Source: Paractinoplanes polyasparticus (GTDB lineage: Bacteria; Actinomycetota; Actinomycetes; Mycobacteriales; Micromonosporaceae). From it: 64,000 nucleotides of DNA. Each line of letters begins with the position of its first letter. Position 1 is the stretch's first letter. The notes beneath the pieces are model-generated. The model ran no database searches. It had not been told where the DNA came from and saw nothing but the letters and a program-made list of their open reading frames with translations. Location: assembly GCF_019710575.1 (NCBI RefSeq), contig NZ_JAHWFK010000001.1:496001-560000 (forward strand). Reading direction: 5' to 3'. Of the stretch, positions 25,050 to 33,279 are shown one piece after another. A program made the position numbers and the translations under genes.

Positions 25050-25988
25050 GCGGCGGTGGGTTCCCCGGCGCGGCTTCACGGTCCACACGATCAACCCGCC
25101 GACCAGCACAACCAGGGGTATCGCGGCTATCCACAGCAGGGGTGATGTGGGCTCGCTCACTGGCCCTGCGGTTGGTAGCGGCGCGGCGCGCGTCTTGGCC
25201 GGCGCGGGCTTCGCGGACGGACGGGGCGCGAGATCCTTGCCGACCACCGACAGGATCCAGGGGGCGATCGCGTCTACGCGCGTCGAGGTGTCGGCGCCGC
25301 TGTGCGGGCAGCGCGGGCCACGGCTCACCACAGCCACCACGACGGCCGGCTTGCCGTCGGTGAAGTAGGGGCCGCCCGAGTCGTGCGGGCAGGCGCTGGT
25401 GGTCTTGCGCGGGGCCGCGCCCTCCACACCCAGCTCGACCTTCGAGACCGAGGTGACCTCGAACTGGCCGGTCTGCAGGCGGGAGGCCGTCCGCTTGGCG
25501 GTGCCGCTGGTCAGGCCGAAGCCGACGAGGCGCAACCGCTGGCCGTCGACGGGCTTCCTGCGGTTGAGCTTGAGCGGGGTGATGCCGGTGATCGCCTTGT
25601 CGAGCCGCGCGAGCGCCACGTCGGCCGAGCCGTGCTGGCGCACCTCGACGACGTTGGCCGTGACTCCGGCCTTGCCCTTGAGGTCGGCGCGGCCGATCGT
25701 GGCGATGGTCTTGTCGGCCACCGTGCGCGAGACGCGCTTGTCGTTCTCGTCCTTGAAGCAGTGACCGGCGGTCAGCACCCAGTGCGGCGAGATCAACCCG
25801 CCCGAACAGGAGCTGTTCCGTTTGCCCCCGTCGGCGGTCGGGATGCCGATGTCGGTGAGCTTGACCGCGAACTCGTACGTTCCGTCGGGCACGCCGTCAC
25901 CGTTCGCGATCGCGTGGGCCGGCGTGCTCACCGTCCCGGTGGCCACGATGGCGGCCAACGCGACGAGGACCCTCGATAGCGTTCTCAT
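25044..25988 (-). CDS. Secreted trypsin-like serine protease with C-terminal membrane anchor
   Basis: S1-family protease of 314 aa. The signal peptide (about 1-26) ends TPAHA; the mature part begins IANGDGV. The catalytic triad is His in VLTAGHCF, Asp in ADVALARLD and Ser in PHDSGGPYF. Two Cys pairs fit the fold. After a Pro/Ala-rich linker the C-terminus has a hydrophobic segment (WIAAIPLVVLVGGLIVW) and a basic tail, so the enzyme should remain on the outer face of the membrane. The start at 25988 is chosen for the signal peptide. Confidence 0.9.
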   Translation of the reverse strand: MRTLSRVLVALAAIVATGTVSTPAHAIANGDGVPDGTYEFAVKLTDIGIPTADGGKRNSSCSGGLISPHWVLTAGHCFKDENDKRVSRTVADKTIATIGRADLKGKAGVTANVVEVRQHGSADVALARLDKAITGITPLKLNRRKPVDGQRLRLVGFGLTSGTAKRTASRLQTGQFEVTSVSKVELGVEGAAPRKTTSACPHDSGGPYFTDGKPAVVVAVVSRGPRCPHSGADTSTRVDAIAPWILSVVGKDLAPRPSAKPAPAKTRAAPLPTAGPVSEPTSPLLWIAAIPLVVLVGGLIVWTVKPRRGTHRRR

Positions 25989-26044
25989 CGGGGACGACAA
26001 TAGAGGCAGACCGCCAATTACGGACCGCATCCCTGAGGACACAG

Positions 26045-26072
26045 GTCCCCGGGGACGCCGGCCCCCGGGGAC
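26045..26072 (-). terminator. Hairpin after chloroperoxidase-like gene
   Basis: A 10-bp perfect stem GTCCCCGGGG (26045-26054 with 26063-26072), 8-nt loop, begins 8 nt after the stop at 26080. Confidence 0.6.
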
Positions 26073-26079
26073 GAACGGC

Positions 26080-26904
26080 TCAGGACTGCAGCCACTCCAG
26101 CAGGTCGGCGTTGATCGTGTCGGCCTGGGTGGTCGGCATGCCGTGCGGGAAGCCCTCGTACGACTTCAGCGTGCCGTTCTTCAGCAGCTTGGCCGAGAGC
26201 GGGGCGGAGTCCGCGTACGGGACGATCTGGTCGTCGACGCCGTGCATGACCAGCACCGGCACGGTGATCTTCTTGAGGTCCTCGGTGAAGTCGGTCTGCG
26301 AGAACGCCACGATGCCGTCGTAGTGAGCCTTGGCGCCGCCCATCATGCCCTGGCGCCACCAGTTCTGAATGATCGCCTCGGAGGACTCGACGCCCGGCCG
26401 GTTGAAGCCGTAGAAGGGCCCGGACGGCAGCGCCCGGTAGAACTCCGACCGGTTGGCGGCCAGCTGCGCCTGCAGGTCGTCGAACACGGCCTTGGGCAGG
26501 CCGCCCGGGTTGGCCTCGGTCTGCACCATCAACGGCGGAACGGCGCTGATGAGCACGCCCCGCGCCACCCGCTCCTCGCCGTGCCGGGCGATGTAGTGGG
26601 CGACCTCGCCGCCGCCGGTCGAGTGGCCGACGTGGATCGCGTCGCGCAGGTCGAGGTGCTCGACGACGGCCTTGAGGTCGTCGGCGTAGTGGTCCATGTC
26701 GTGGCCGTCACTGACCTGAGTGGACCGTCCGTGCCCGCGCCGGTCGGCCGCGACGACCCGGTAGCCCTTGCTCAGGAAGAAAAGCATCTGCGCGTCCCAG
26801 TCGTCGGCCGACAGCGGCCAGCCGTGGCTGAACACGATGGGCTGCCCCGAGCCCCAGTCCTTGTAGAAGATCTCGACGCCGTCGGAAGTGGTTACGTAAC
26901 CCAT
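26080..26904 (-). CDS. Cofactor-free chloroperoxidase/perhydrolase-type alpha/beta hydrolase
   Basis: Cytosolic hydrolase of 274 aa, full length for the non-haem chloroperoxidase (perhydrolase) group. N-terminal [20 protein letters not shown], oxyanion region [23 protein letters not shown], nucleophile elbow [12 protein letters not shown], Asp in [11 protein letters not shown] and His in FPHGMPTT. Family members make peracids from carboxylic acids and halogenate as a side reaction, but most are simple esterases. The ribosome site GGAG precedes the ATG. Confidence 0.9.
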   Translation of the reverse strand: MGYVTTSDGVEIFYKDWGSGQPIVFSHGWPLSADDWDAQMLFFLSKGYRVVAADRRGHGRSTQVSDGHDMDHYADDLKAVVEHLDLRDAIHVGHSTGGGEVAHYIARHGEERVARGVLISAVPPLMVQTEANPGGLPKAVFDDLQAQLAANRSEFYRALPSGPFYGFNRPGVESSEAIIQNWWRQGMMGGAKAHYDGIVAFSQTDFTEDLKKITVPVLVMHGVDDQIVPYADSAPLSAKLLKNGTLKSYEGFPHGMPTTQADTINADLLEWLQS

Positions 26905-27112
26905 GCCGGTCTCCGCTCATCTGTGCTGGGAGTGCTCCCACCGGCCAAGCTATGCCCGCGGAGGTGCTCTCCGACAGCAATACGTGATGAACGACAACTT
27001 TCGAATTCGCTGTCACGCCAACGCCCGGAGGGTGGTCCCGGCGACGATTTCGGCCATTCGGGCGAAGCCGGAGTTGTCGGCGGACAAGACTGAAATCCCC
27101 CGGCGAGGCTGA

Positions 27113-27775
27113 TCAGGACGAGCGGGCGGCGAAGCCGGTTTCGTAGGCGAGCACGACTGCCTGGACGCGGTCGCGGATGCTCAGCTTGGTGAGAATCCGG
27201 GCCACGTGCGTCTTGACCGTGGTTTCGGCCACTACGAGCTCGGTGGCTATCTCGGCGTTGGACAGGCCCCGCGCGATCAGCCGCAGCACGTCCCGCTCGC
27301 GGTCGGTCAGGGCGGCCAGTTCGGGTGGCGGGCCCGCGGGCCGTTGCGGGGCACCGAAGCGTTCGACCAGGCGCCGGGTGATGGACGGCTCGATCAGGGA
27401 GTCGCCGGTGGCGGCCGCTCGGACCGCGGCTATCAGTCGGGTGGAGGGTGCATCCTTCAGCAGGAAGCCTGCCGCTCCCGCCCGCAGCGCCCGGTAGACG
27501 TACTCGTTCTGGTCGAAGGTGGTCAGCACGACGATGGTGGGCGGGTCGGGGTGGCGGAGGATCTGCTCGGTGGCGGACAGGCCGTCGAGTTCGGGCATGC
27601 GGATGTCCATCAGGATCACGTCGGGGGCCGTGAGGCCGGCCTGGCGGATAGCCTCGGTGCCGGTGCCCGCTTCGGCCACCACCTCGATGTCGCCCTCGGC
27701 CTCGAGGATGACGCGGAAGCCGGTGCGGACGAGGGTCTGGTCGTCCGCGATGAGCACCCGGATCTTCTCGGTCAT
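27113..27775 (-). CDS. NarL/FixJ-family response regulator
   Basis: Response regulator of 220 aa. Receiver domain with acidic pair Asp11-Asp12, phospho-acceptor Asp57 (LMDIRMPELDG) and Lys in LLKDAPS; LuxR-type helix-turn-helix (about 150-215, TDRERDVLRLIARGLSNAEI). The ATG at 27775 is where the receiver begins. It is divergent from a three-gene set that includes a HisKA_3-type kinase, the expected partner, with 118 bp between starts. Confidence 0.94.
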   Translation of the reverse strand: MTEKIRVLIADDQTLVRTGFRVILEAEGDIEVVAEAGTGTEAIRQAGLTAPDVILMDIRMPELDGLSATEQILRHPDPPTIVVLTTFDQNEYVYRALRAGAAGFLLKDAPSTRLIAAVRAAATGDSLIEPSITRRLVERFGAPQRPAGPPPELAALTDRERDVLRLIARGLSNAEIATELVVAETTVKTHVARILTKLSIRDRVQAVVLAYETGFAARSS

Positions 27776-27880
27776 CCCGCGATTGTCCCGCCGGGACGGC
27801 GTCCGGCGGGTCATCCCTGCGGACGATGCCGTCGCCGAACATCGTCCTTCAGGCAGACGAAGGCTACGGGGCCGGCTTCC

Positions 27881-27886
27881 TAACGT
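27881..27886 (+). promoter_or_regulatory. -10 element TAACGT, leaderless start
   Basis: TAACGT ends 7 nt before the ATG at 27894, with no ribosome site in between. A leaderless transcript for the three-gene membrane/kinase set is inferred. Confidence 0.5.
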
Positions 27887-27893
27887 CGGCGGC

Positions 27894-28397
27894 ATGAGAA
27901 AAACTTCGGATTACGTGCTGGCGGGACTGTTCACCGCCGGCGGCATTCTGCTCATGGTCGAGAACCTGATGGCGGACGGCGACACCTCTCTGGCGCACCC
28001 GGTGTCGACCACGTCGTGGCTCATCCTGCCGACCTTCCTGCTGGTGGCCGTGCCGATCCTGTGGCGGCGGCGCAACGCTCTCGCGGCTACCTGGCTCACC
28101 GTCGCGGTGATGGCGGCGCACGTGCTCGCGTTCGGGTGGCTCACCCGGTGCGGGGTCGGCCTGCCGCTGGCGGCCGCTCTCGCGTACGCCGTCGCCCGTT
28201 TCGCCGGCGGCCTGCGCAATCAGGCGATCGGGCTGGCCGGGGTGGTGGCCCTGATCGTGCTGACGCTGGTGCGGGACAGCTCGATCGGTGGACTGCCCGG
28301 TGGGTTGGAAATCGGACTCCCGGTCGCTGCCCTCTTCTACGGCATCGGTCTCACGGTCCAGAATCGGGTGGCCAGGAAGCAACTGGTCGCCGCCTGA
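27894..28397 (+). CDS. Integral membrane protein homologous to the sensor part of the next gene
   Basis: Membrane protein of 167 aa with about five hydrophobic segments and no catalytic domain. Residues around FGWLTRCGVGLPLAAALAY match FGWVTRCGAGLPLAFTLAF in the following protein, and the whole length aligns with that protein's membrane part. It looks like a kinase sensor module kept alone. It is the first gene of the set 27894-30600. A role as signal-sensing subunit or kinase modulator is inferred. Confidence 0.82.
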   Translation: MRKTSDYVLAGLFTAGGILLMVENLMADGDTSLAHPVSTTSWLILPTFLLVAVPILWRRRNALAATWLTVAVMAAHVLAFGWLTRCGVGLPLAAALAYAVARFAGGLRNQAIGLAGVVALIVLTLVRDSSIGGLPGGLEIGLPVAALFYGIGLTVQNRVARKQLVAA

Positions 28398-28411
28398 GGG
28401 GAGGACCGGCC

Positions 28412-29482
28412 ATGAGCAGGGTCAGAGCCGTCGACGGGCTCGTCGCGGGAATCCTCACCGCCCTCGGTGTGGTGCTGATGAGCTACGACATCGCCGAGTT
28501 CGACGGCTCGGCCTGGCTGATCCCGGTCTTCGCCGCGGCCACCGTGCCGGTGCTGTGGTGGCGGCGCAGCGTGCTGGTGGTGAGCGGGCTCGCGCTGGCC
28601 GTCATGGTGCTGCACGACCTCGTCTTCGGGTGGGTCACCCGCTGCGGTGCCGGGCTGCCCCTCGCGTTCACGTTGGCCTTTCTCGGGGCGCTGGCCTACA
28701 GCCGTACGAAAGCGTGGGTGAATTTCGCTCTCAGCCTGCTGCTCTGTGTGGCCGTGCTCGCGCTGGACACGGCGGCCGGGGTCGGGACCATGGTGCTCGC
28801 GACGCCGGTGGCGCTGATCGTCTTCGGGGTGGGGCGGGCGGCCCGGCACCGGACTTTCCTCAACCGGCAGTTGCGCGCCCGCGACGAGGAACTGCGACGG
28901 CTGCGCGACGAGCGGGCCACGCTGGTGGTCGCCGACGACCGCGCGCAGCTCTCCCGGCAACTCGACGGCCTGCTGCAGGACAGGCTGGAACAGTTGGCCC
29001 GCGCCGCCGAGTCGGCCGAAGGGCTGGCGCCCGCCCAGGCCCGAACGCTCCTCGAACAGATCGAGGTGGGCGGGCGCCGGACGATGGACGACATGCGGGA
29101 GATCGTCGGGCTGCTGCGCGGCGGTGAGGCCGACCTGACGCCGGCCCCGACGGTGGCGCACCTCGACGCGCTGCTGGCCCGCTCGGCGAGTTCGCGGCTC
29201 ACCGTCACCGGCGATCCGCGCTCGCTGCCGGCCACGGTGGAGCTCTCGGCCTACCGGATCGTCGAATATCTGGCCGGCTCGCTGGGTGGGCTCGAGGTGG
29301 CGATCCGGTTCGCCGACGACATTCTGGAGATCCACGTGAACGGTTCGGTGAGCCGTGGGGCTGACGTCCGCGCGGCGGTGACCCGGGCCCGGGAAAGGGC
29401 ACGGCTCTTGGGCGGCTCGGTCGACGTGAAGCTCACACGGGGCCGGGCGCGGGTGGTGGCCCAGCTGCCCGTGCCGGGGTGA
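28412..29482 (+). CDS. Degenerate histidine kinase (pseudo-kinase)
   Basis: Membrane protein of 356 aa with the architecture of HisKA_3 kinases: membrane part (about 1-145), short coiled coil (NRQLRARDEELRRLRDERA), helical dimerisation domain, and a remnant of an ATP-binding domain. Where active kinases have R-E-L-H-D, this one has R182-Q-L-D185-G, so the phosphorylated His is missing. The N-box also lacks its Asn (RIVEYLAGSLGGLEV), and the Gly-rich boxes are not found. It cannot autophosphorylate as a normal kinase. Its stop overlaps the GTG of the true kinase downstream (GTGA), suggesting fixed stoichiometry. GGGGAGGA precedes the ATG at 28412. Confidence 0.85.
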   Translation: MSRVRAVDGLVAGILTALGVVLMSYDIAEFDGSAWLIPVFAAATVPVLWWRRSVLVVSGLALAVMVLHDLVFGWVTRCGAGLPLAFTLAFLGALAYSRTKAWVNFALSLLLCVAVLALDTAAGVGTMVLATPVALIVFGVGRAARHRTFLNRQLRARDEELRRLRDERATLVVADDRAQLSRQLDGLLQDRLEQLARAAESAEGLAPAQARTLLEQIEVGGRRTMDDMREIVGLLRGGEADLTPAPTVAHLDALLARSASSRLTVTGDPRSLPATVELSAYRIVEYLAGSLGGLEVAIRFADDILEIHVNGSVSRGADVRAAVTRARERARLLGGSVDVKLTRGRARVVAQLPVPG

Positions 29483-30600
29483 GCGCCGTGCGGCAGCTCG
29501 AGCGGGTGGGCATCGTGCTGATGGTCCTGGCCGTCGTCGCGCTGCCGACCGCCGTCCACGGCTCGTGGAACGTCCCGCTGACCGGGTTGCTGCTCGCCAG
29601 TGGGGGCACGCTGCTGTGGTGGCGGGAGCACCCGCGGGCTGTCGTCGGGGTGGGCGGCGGGCTGTGGCTGCTCGCGGCGCTGATCGGGACGGGCGGGTGG
29701 TTCCCCGACCCGGCGCTGGTCATCATGGCGCTGCTCGCCGGGGTGGCCGCCCTGGCCTGGCGCGGGCGGGCGGCCCGGGTGGCCGGGGCGGGACTGGTCG
29801 CGTACGTCTGGCTTCTCTGGTCCATAGTGGATACCAGCCTCGTGGCGGTCGCGATGTTCAGTGTGCCCAGCTTCTTCGCCGGCACCGTGCTTCGGCTGCG
29901 GCAGGAGGCGGCGGCCCGGCTCGACGCCCGCAACCGCGAGCTGGAGGAGGAGCGGGAGCTCTTCGCCGACCTGGCCCGGCGGCACGAGCGCTCCCGGATA
30001 GCGGCTGAGCTGCACGACATCGTCGGCCACGCGATCAGCGTGCTGATCATCCAGGCGGCGGCCGGGCAACGGCTCGTCGACGATCCGGAACGGTCCCGGG
30101 CGGCGTTCGACGCCATCGCCGAGTCGGCCCGGCGCGGACGGGAGGACTTGGGCCGGCTCGTCGAACTGCTCGGCGGCACCGAGGTCGGCGGGCCCGACCT
30201 GTCGCTGATCGAGGAGGTCGTCACCCGGGCGGCGGGCAGCGGCCTCGACGTGACGTGCCGCTTCTCGGGCGACCGCGACGGGGTGGCGGCGCCGGTCGCG
30301 CACATCGCGTTCCGCGTGGTGCAGGAAAGCCTGACCAACGCCCTGCGGCACGCGCCGGGAGCGGCCGTACGGGTCGAGGTTGCCGGCTCGGGCCGGGCCC
30401 TGCGCGTACGGGTGCAGAACGACCAGCCGATCCAGGACGCGCTGGCCCTGGGCGGCACCGGGCGCGGCCTGGCCGGGTTGCGCGACCGCGTACGGGAAGC
30501 GGGTGGCCGGTTGGACGCCGGTCCGGCACCCGGTGGCGGATGGCTGGTGCGGGCCGAGCTGCCCCTTCGATCGCCGGCCGCGCCCTCGACCGGGCGTTGA
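29479..30600 (+). CDS. Sensor histidine kinase, HisKA_3 (NarX/DesK-like) type
   Basis: Active-type kinase of 373 aa. N-terminal membrane segments (about 5-135), a coiled coil (RNRELEEERELFADLARR), H-box ERSRIAAELHDIVGHAIS with His179, N-box FRVVQESLTNALRHA, and a G-box GTGRGLAGLRDRV. The GTG start overlaps the stop of the pseudo-kinase. Its response regulator is probably the divergent NarL-type protein at 27113-27775. Signal unknown. Confidence 0.93.
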   Translation: MSAVRQLERVGIVLMVLAVVALPTAVHGSWNVPLTGLLLASGGTLLWWREHPRAVVGVGGGLWLLAALIGTGGWFPDPALVIMALLAGVAALAWRGRAARVAGAGLVAYVWLLWSIVDTSLVAVAMFSVPSFFAGTVLRLRQEAAARLDARNRELEEERELFADLARRHERSRIAAELHDIVGHAISVLIIQAAAGQRLVDDPERSRAAFDAIAESARRGREDLGRLVELLGGTEVGGPDLSLIEEVVTRAAGSGLDVTCRFSGDRDGVAAPVAHIAFRVVQESLTNALRHAPGAAVRVEVAGSGRALRVRVQNDQPIQDALALGGTGRGLAGLRDRVREAGGRLDAGPAPGGGWLVRAELPLRSPAAPSTGR

Positions 30601-30639
30601 CCCAGTCGAGGCGCGAGCCGACGGCGTGGAGCGTGGCGG

Positions 30640-31218
30640 TCAGGCCTTCCAGAAGACGTAGACGGCGCCGTACTTGACGGCCTTCTTGGCGCCGTCGGTG
30701 CAGGCGCCGGCCGGGGCGGTGCCGCCCGAGGTGAGCAGGCGGCTGATGTGGGTCGAGGTGCCGATGACGCCGCTGCCCGACTTCTCGGTGACCTCGAGCA
30801 GCAGCTCGGGGATCGTGCCGGTGCGCGCGCTCTCGCCGATCTTCTTCGCCTTGACGAGCGAGTTGTCGCGGGTCGACTGCCAGCTCGGGCCGCCGAAGTG
30901 GTGGATGCGGCCGCCGGTGCCGATCAGCTGGGCCTCGGGCACGGACGCGCCGGTGAAGATGCCGCCGGCGCACGTGTAGGTCTGGGTGCCGGAGGCGACG
31001 AAGTACGCGCCGATCGGCTTGGCGCCCTTCGGCGGCTTGATCGCGTCCGGGATGCCCGGGATCGACACGGCGCGGGCATCGGCCCCGACAGCGGCCGGCG
31101 CGACGGCGGCCTGCTCGGCGGCTGAGGCGTTGAAGGTCACGGCGCCGACGGTGGCGACCACGGCCGCCATCCCCACCCCGGCGGCGGCGCGAACCCGGGA
31201 ACGCTTCGTGTTGAGCAT
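30640..31218 (-). CDS. Secreted DUF3455-domain protein
   Basis: Exported protein of 192 aa. A signal peptide (about 1-34) ends with NASAA. The remaining sequence matches the DUF3455 pattern: GAYFVASGTQTYTC, IHHFGGPSWQS, SGVIGTSTHISRLLTSGG and the ending YVFWKA. Function unknown; fungal and bacterial members are secreted. The ATG at 31218 follows CAAGGAG. It is convergent with the kinase gene, 39 bp apart. Confidence 0.85.
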   Translation of the reverse strand: MLNTKRSRVRAAAGVGMAAVVATVGAVTFNASAAEQAAVAPAAVGADARAVSIPGIPDAIKPPKGAKPIGAYFVASGTQTYTCAGGIFTGASVPEAQLIGTGGRIHHFGGPSWQSTRDNSLVKAKKIGESARTGTIPELLLEVTEKSGSGVIGTSTHISRLLTSGGTAPAGACTDGAKKAVKYGAVYVFWKA

Positions 31219-31389
31219 GGAAACTCCTTGTTTGGGGGCGTGAGCGTCGCCCCTTCGCCTCCTGACACGGTTCCCGGCCGCCTCCAGATGTACATCACAG
31301 TCGATGTTGCCCGTTCGTCCTCGATGGATGGCCCGTTCGGCTGACCCTACTGTTAAGTAGCGGTTTCCGAAGGCATTTCCGCAGCTTAG

Positions 31390-31680
31390 GATGCATCCTG
31401 CCGCAACCCGCGCGGGTGGCCGTCGGACGTACCCGCCCTGTCCCGACACCTTCGCCGAGCAGATGGCCTGGGTGCTGCTGACGAAGATCGAGGCCGTCTC
31501 GTCCGGCGGACAGACCCGGTAGCCGCGCACCTCGACCGCTCGCACTCGGTCCGGTCGAAGTTCACGTAGTGGGGCCAGATCAACAGCGAGTAAGCGACTC
31601 CGCCCGGCTTCACCGTGACGGTCCTCTTTTCCCACTCCCCCGCCTCGCGGGCGAACGCTCTGATCGGCCGTACGACATCG
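31390..31680 (-). pseudogene. DUF4232-like gene remnant
   Basis: Two minus-strand pieces in different frames join into one DUF4232-like C-terminal half: GEWEKRTVTVKPGGVAYSLL with WPHYVNFDRTECE, then VEVRGYRVCPPDETASIF with VSSTQAICSAKV. One or two bases are missing near 31543. The signal peptide and first half are absent. Compare the intact DUF4232 lipoprotein at 3745-4341. The rest of the 590-bp space before csbD shows nothing else I can name. Confidence 0.5.
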
Positions 31681-31761
31681 GCGCGGGCCCGGCGTGCTGC
31701 CGTCCGGCGCGGAGGTGAGCGGTGCTCTACTGGTGGCCGGCGTCGCTGCCCGCGCATGACG

Positions 31762-31792
31762 ACGGCCCGCGGCTTCGAGAGCCGCGGGCCGT
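31762..31792 (-). terminator. Strong hairpin after csbD-like gene
   Basis: A perfect 13-bp stem (31762-31774 with 31780-31792), 5-nt loop TCGAG, starts 18 nt beyond the CsbD-family stop codon. Confidence 0.75.
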
Positions 31793-31810
31793 TCGTGGTG
31801 TGCGGGGCGG

Positions 31811-31984
31811 TCAGGACTTGAAAGCGTCCTTGACGTTCTCGACAGCCTGCTTGACCTTCGAGCTGCTCTGGTCGGCCTTGCCCTCGGCCTCGAGCTTCTC
31901 GTCGTCCGTGGCCCGGCCGACGCCCTCCTTGACCTTGCCGCCAACCTCTTCAGCCTTGTTGTCGACCTTGTCATCGAATGCCAT
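31811..31984 (-). CDS. CsbD-family small stress protein
   Basis: Highly charged, probably disordered protein of 57 aa with the CsbD pattern: DKVDNKAEEVGGKVKEGVGR, then a second Lys/Glu-rich half with KVKQAVENVKDAFK. CsbD-like proteins are induced by general stress in many bacteria; their molecular function is unknown. It is a single-gene unit ended by a strong hairpin. Confidence 0.85.
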   Translation of the reverse strand: MAFDDKVDNKAEEVGGKVKEGVGRATDDEKLEAEGKADQSSSKVKQAVENVKDAFKS

Positions 31985-32086
31985 GTCAGCCTCCACTTCG
32001 TCGTGCCAACAACCTAGGGGTACCCCTCCTTGCCCGGCGGCAATCATTTCCGTCGGCGAGATCCGAGATTGACACCTCCGCGGGTC

Positions 32087-32240
32087 GCCTGATCCTGGCG
32101 GCGACGGTCTCGCACCAGGCGAGGACGGTCGGCGGCTGCACTCAGACCCGGCAATGCCGAGCGGCGCCTGATCCTGACGCCCGGGTTCTCGCACCGGTCC
32201 GGAAAGGGTCGGCGGCTGCACTCAGATCGGGCAATGCCGA
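32087..32240. repeat. Imperfect tandem duplication, unit about 80 bp
   Basis: Two copies, 32087-32160 and 32166-32240, share GCCTGATCCTG at the start, TCTCGCACC in the middle and GGTCGGCGGCTGCACTCAGA plus GGCAATGCCGA at the end. The period is 79-80 bp. A short third trace (GGTCGGCGG) lies near 32302. This fills most of the space between csbD and the DUF3159 gene; no gene is seen in it. Confidence 0.75.
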
Positions 32241-32317
32241 CGCCGAACAGGGGTCATCTCCACGGGCGGTTGAAGGCGCCGGCGCTCGCAGGCCGCGACG
32301 ATGGTCGGCGGTAGGCG

Positions 32318-33028
32318 CTATTGGCCGTCGGGGACGACCTCGGTGCGCTGGTCAGGGGTGGCATCGTTGCGGGCGTCCGGGGTGACTTCGGTGGGCCGGC
32401 CGGGGGTCCGGGGGTGGCGGAGGCCGGGGTGGTCAGCGGGCAGGGTGCGGCGGATCACCCACCAGCTCACGGCCAGGCAGGCGGCCACCAGCGGCCAGGT
32501 CAGGGCTACCCGCGCGACGCCCAGCGCGACCACCTGGCCCGCCGCGTAGAGCGGCAGGAAGACGGCCAGCCGTACGACGTACTGCAGCACCCACACCCAG
32601 CTGGCCAGGCCGTACGAGCGGAGCAGAGCCGGGTCGCGACGCCAGCGGGCTCGCTGGCCGAGGACGGCGCCGACGATCAGGCCCAGCAGCGGCCAGCGGA
32701 TCACGATGCTGACCGCCCAGGCCAGAGCGCTGGCGGCGTTGCTCAGCAGCTGAATCAGGAAGAAGTCCTCGGCCCGGCCGGTACGCAGGGCGATCAGCGC
32801 GGCCACGCACACACCGAGCAGGCCGATCAGCACCGCGCGCGGCTTCTCGCCGCGGCGCAGACGCCAGACCGAGATGGCGATCGCGCACACGACCGCCACG
32901 CCGGCGCCGGCCCAGATCGACTGGCCGGCCGCCAGCCAGCCGGCCACGAACCCGACGGCCGGCAGCGTGGCGTCGACCGCGGCACGCCGCCCGTTGAGCA
33001 GCTGCGGCAGCGACTCCGGCTGCGTCAT
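32318..33028 (-). CDS. DUF3159 family integral membrane protein
   Basis: Membrane protein of 236 aa with about six hydrophobic segments. The motif FFLIQLLSNAASALAW and the following GLIVGAVLGQ with WRRDPALLRSYG fit the actinobacterial DUF3159 family (function unknown). The C-terminus is a hydrophilic Pro/Thr/Asp-rich tail of about 40 residues. I use the ATG at 33028; a GTG two codons upstream is possible. A DtxR/IdeR-like box lies 55-73 bp before the start. Confidence 0.82.
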   Translation of the reverse strand: MTQPESLPQLLNGRRAAVDATLPAVGFVAGWLAAGQSIWAGAGVAVVCAIAISVWRLRRGEKPRAVLIGLLGVCVAALIALRTGRAEDFFLIQLLSNAASALAWAVSIVIRWPLLGLIVGAVLGQRARWRRDPALLRSYGLASWVWVLQYVVRLAVFLPLYAAGQVVALGVARVALTWPLVAACLAVSWWVIRRTLPADHPGLRHPRTPGRPTEVTPDARNDATPDQRTEVVPDGQ

Positions 33029-33082
33029 CCCCACACCCCGTCCGCTCGGCAGACGGACCCGGCAGAGGACCGTCTGCTCGAC

Positions 33083-33103
33083 AGTTAGGAAAGCCTAACT
33101 GCA
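33083..33103 (-). promoter_or_regulatory. Candidate DtxR/IdeR iron box
   Basis: TTAGGAAAGCCTAAC (33085-33099) has 8-bp arms CAGTTAGG/CCTAACTG around AAAG. Against the classic 19-bp consensus TTAGGTTAGCCTAACCTAA it matches 14 positions by my count. It sits upstream of the DUF3159 gene. Function inferred. Confidence 0.45.
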
Positions 33104-33117
33104 GCCGGCGCGGGGAC

Positions 33118-33279
33118 TCACTCCAGGTGGAACGTCGCGCCGCCGCGACTCAGAGCGTCAGGCGCGGGAGCTCACTCCAGGTGGAACGTCGCGCCGCCGC
33201 GACTCAGAGCGTCAGGCGCGGGAGCTCACTCCAGGTGGAACGTCGCGCCGCCGCGACTCAGAGCGTCAGGCGCGGGAGC
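33118..33279 (-). repeat. Three exact 54-bp tandem copies of the 3' end of the GH43 gene
   Basis: Copies 33118-33171, 33172-33225 and 33226-33279 appear identical. In the frame of the adjacent GH43 gene each encodes APAPDALSRGGATFHLE and a TGA stop. The true gene end (before its stop at 33280) reads TAPDALSRGDATFHLE, so the repeat is a slightly diverged copy of the last 17 codons plus stop, amplified behind the gene. Only the genuine stop is normally reached. Confidence 0.9.

Noticed and set aside
32087..32240. CRISPR-like array
   Set aside because: Only two units, with conservation spread across the unit rather than identical short repeats with unique spacers; no cas genes.
33118..33279. 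CRISPR or integron-type repeat
   Set aside because: The units are contiguous with no spacers and are copies of the adjacent coding end.
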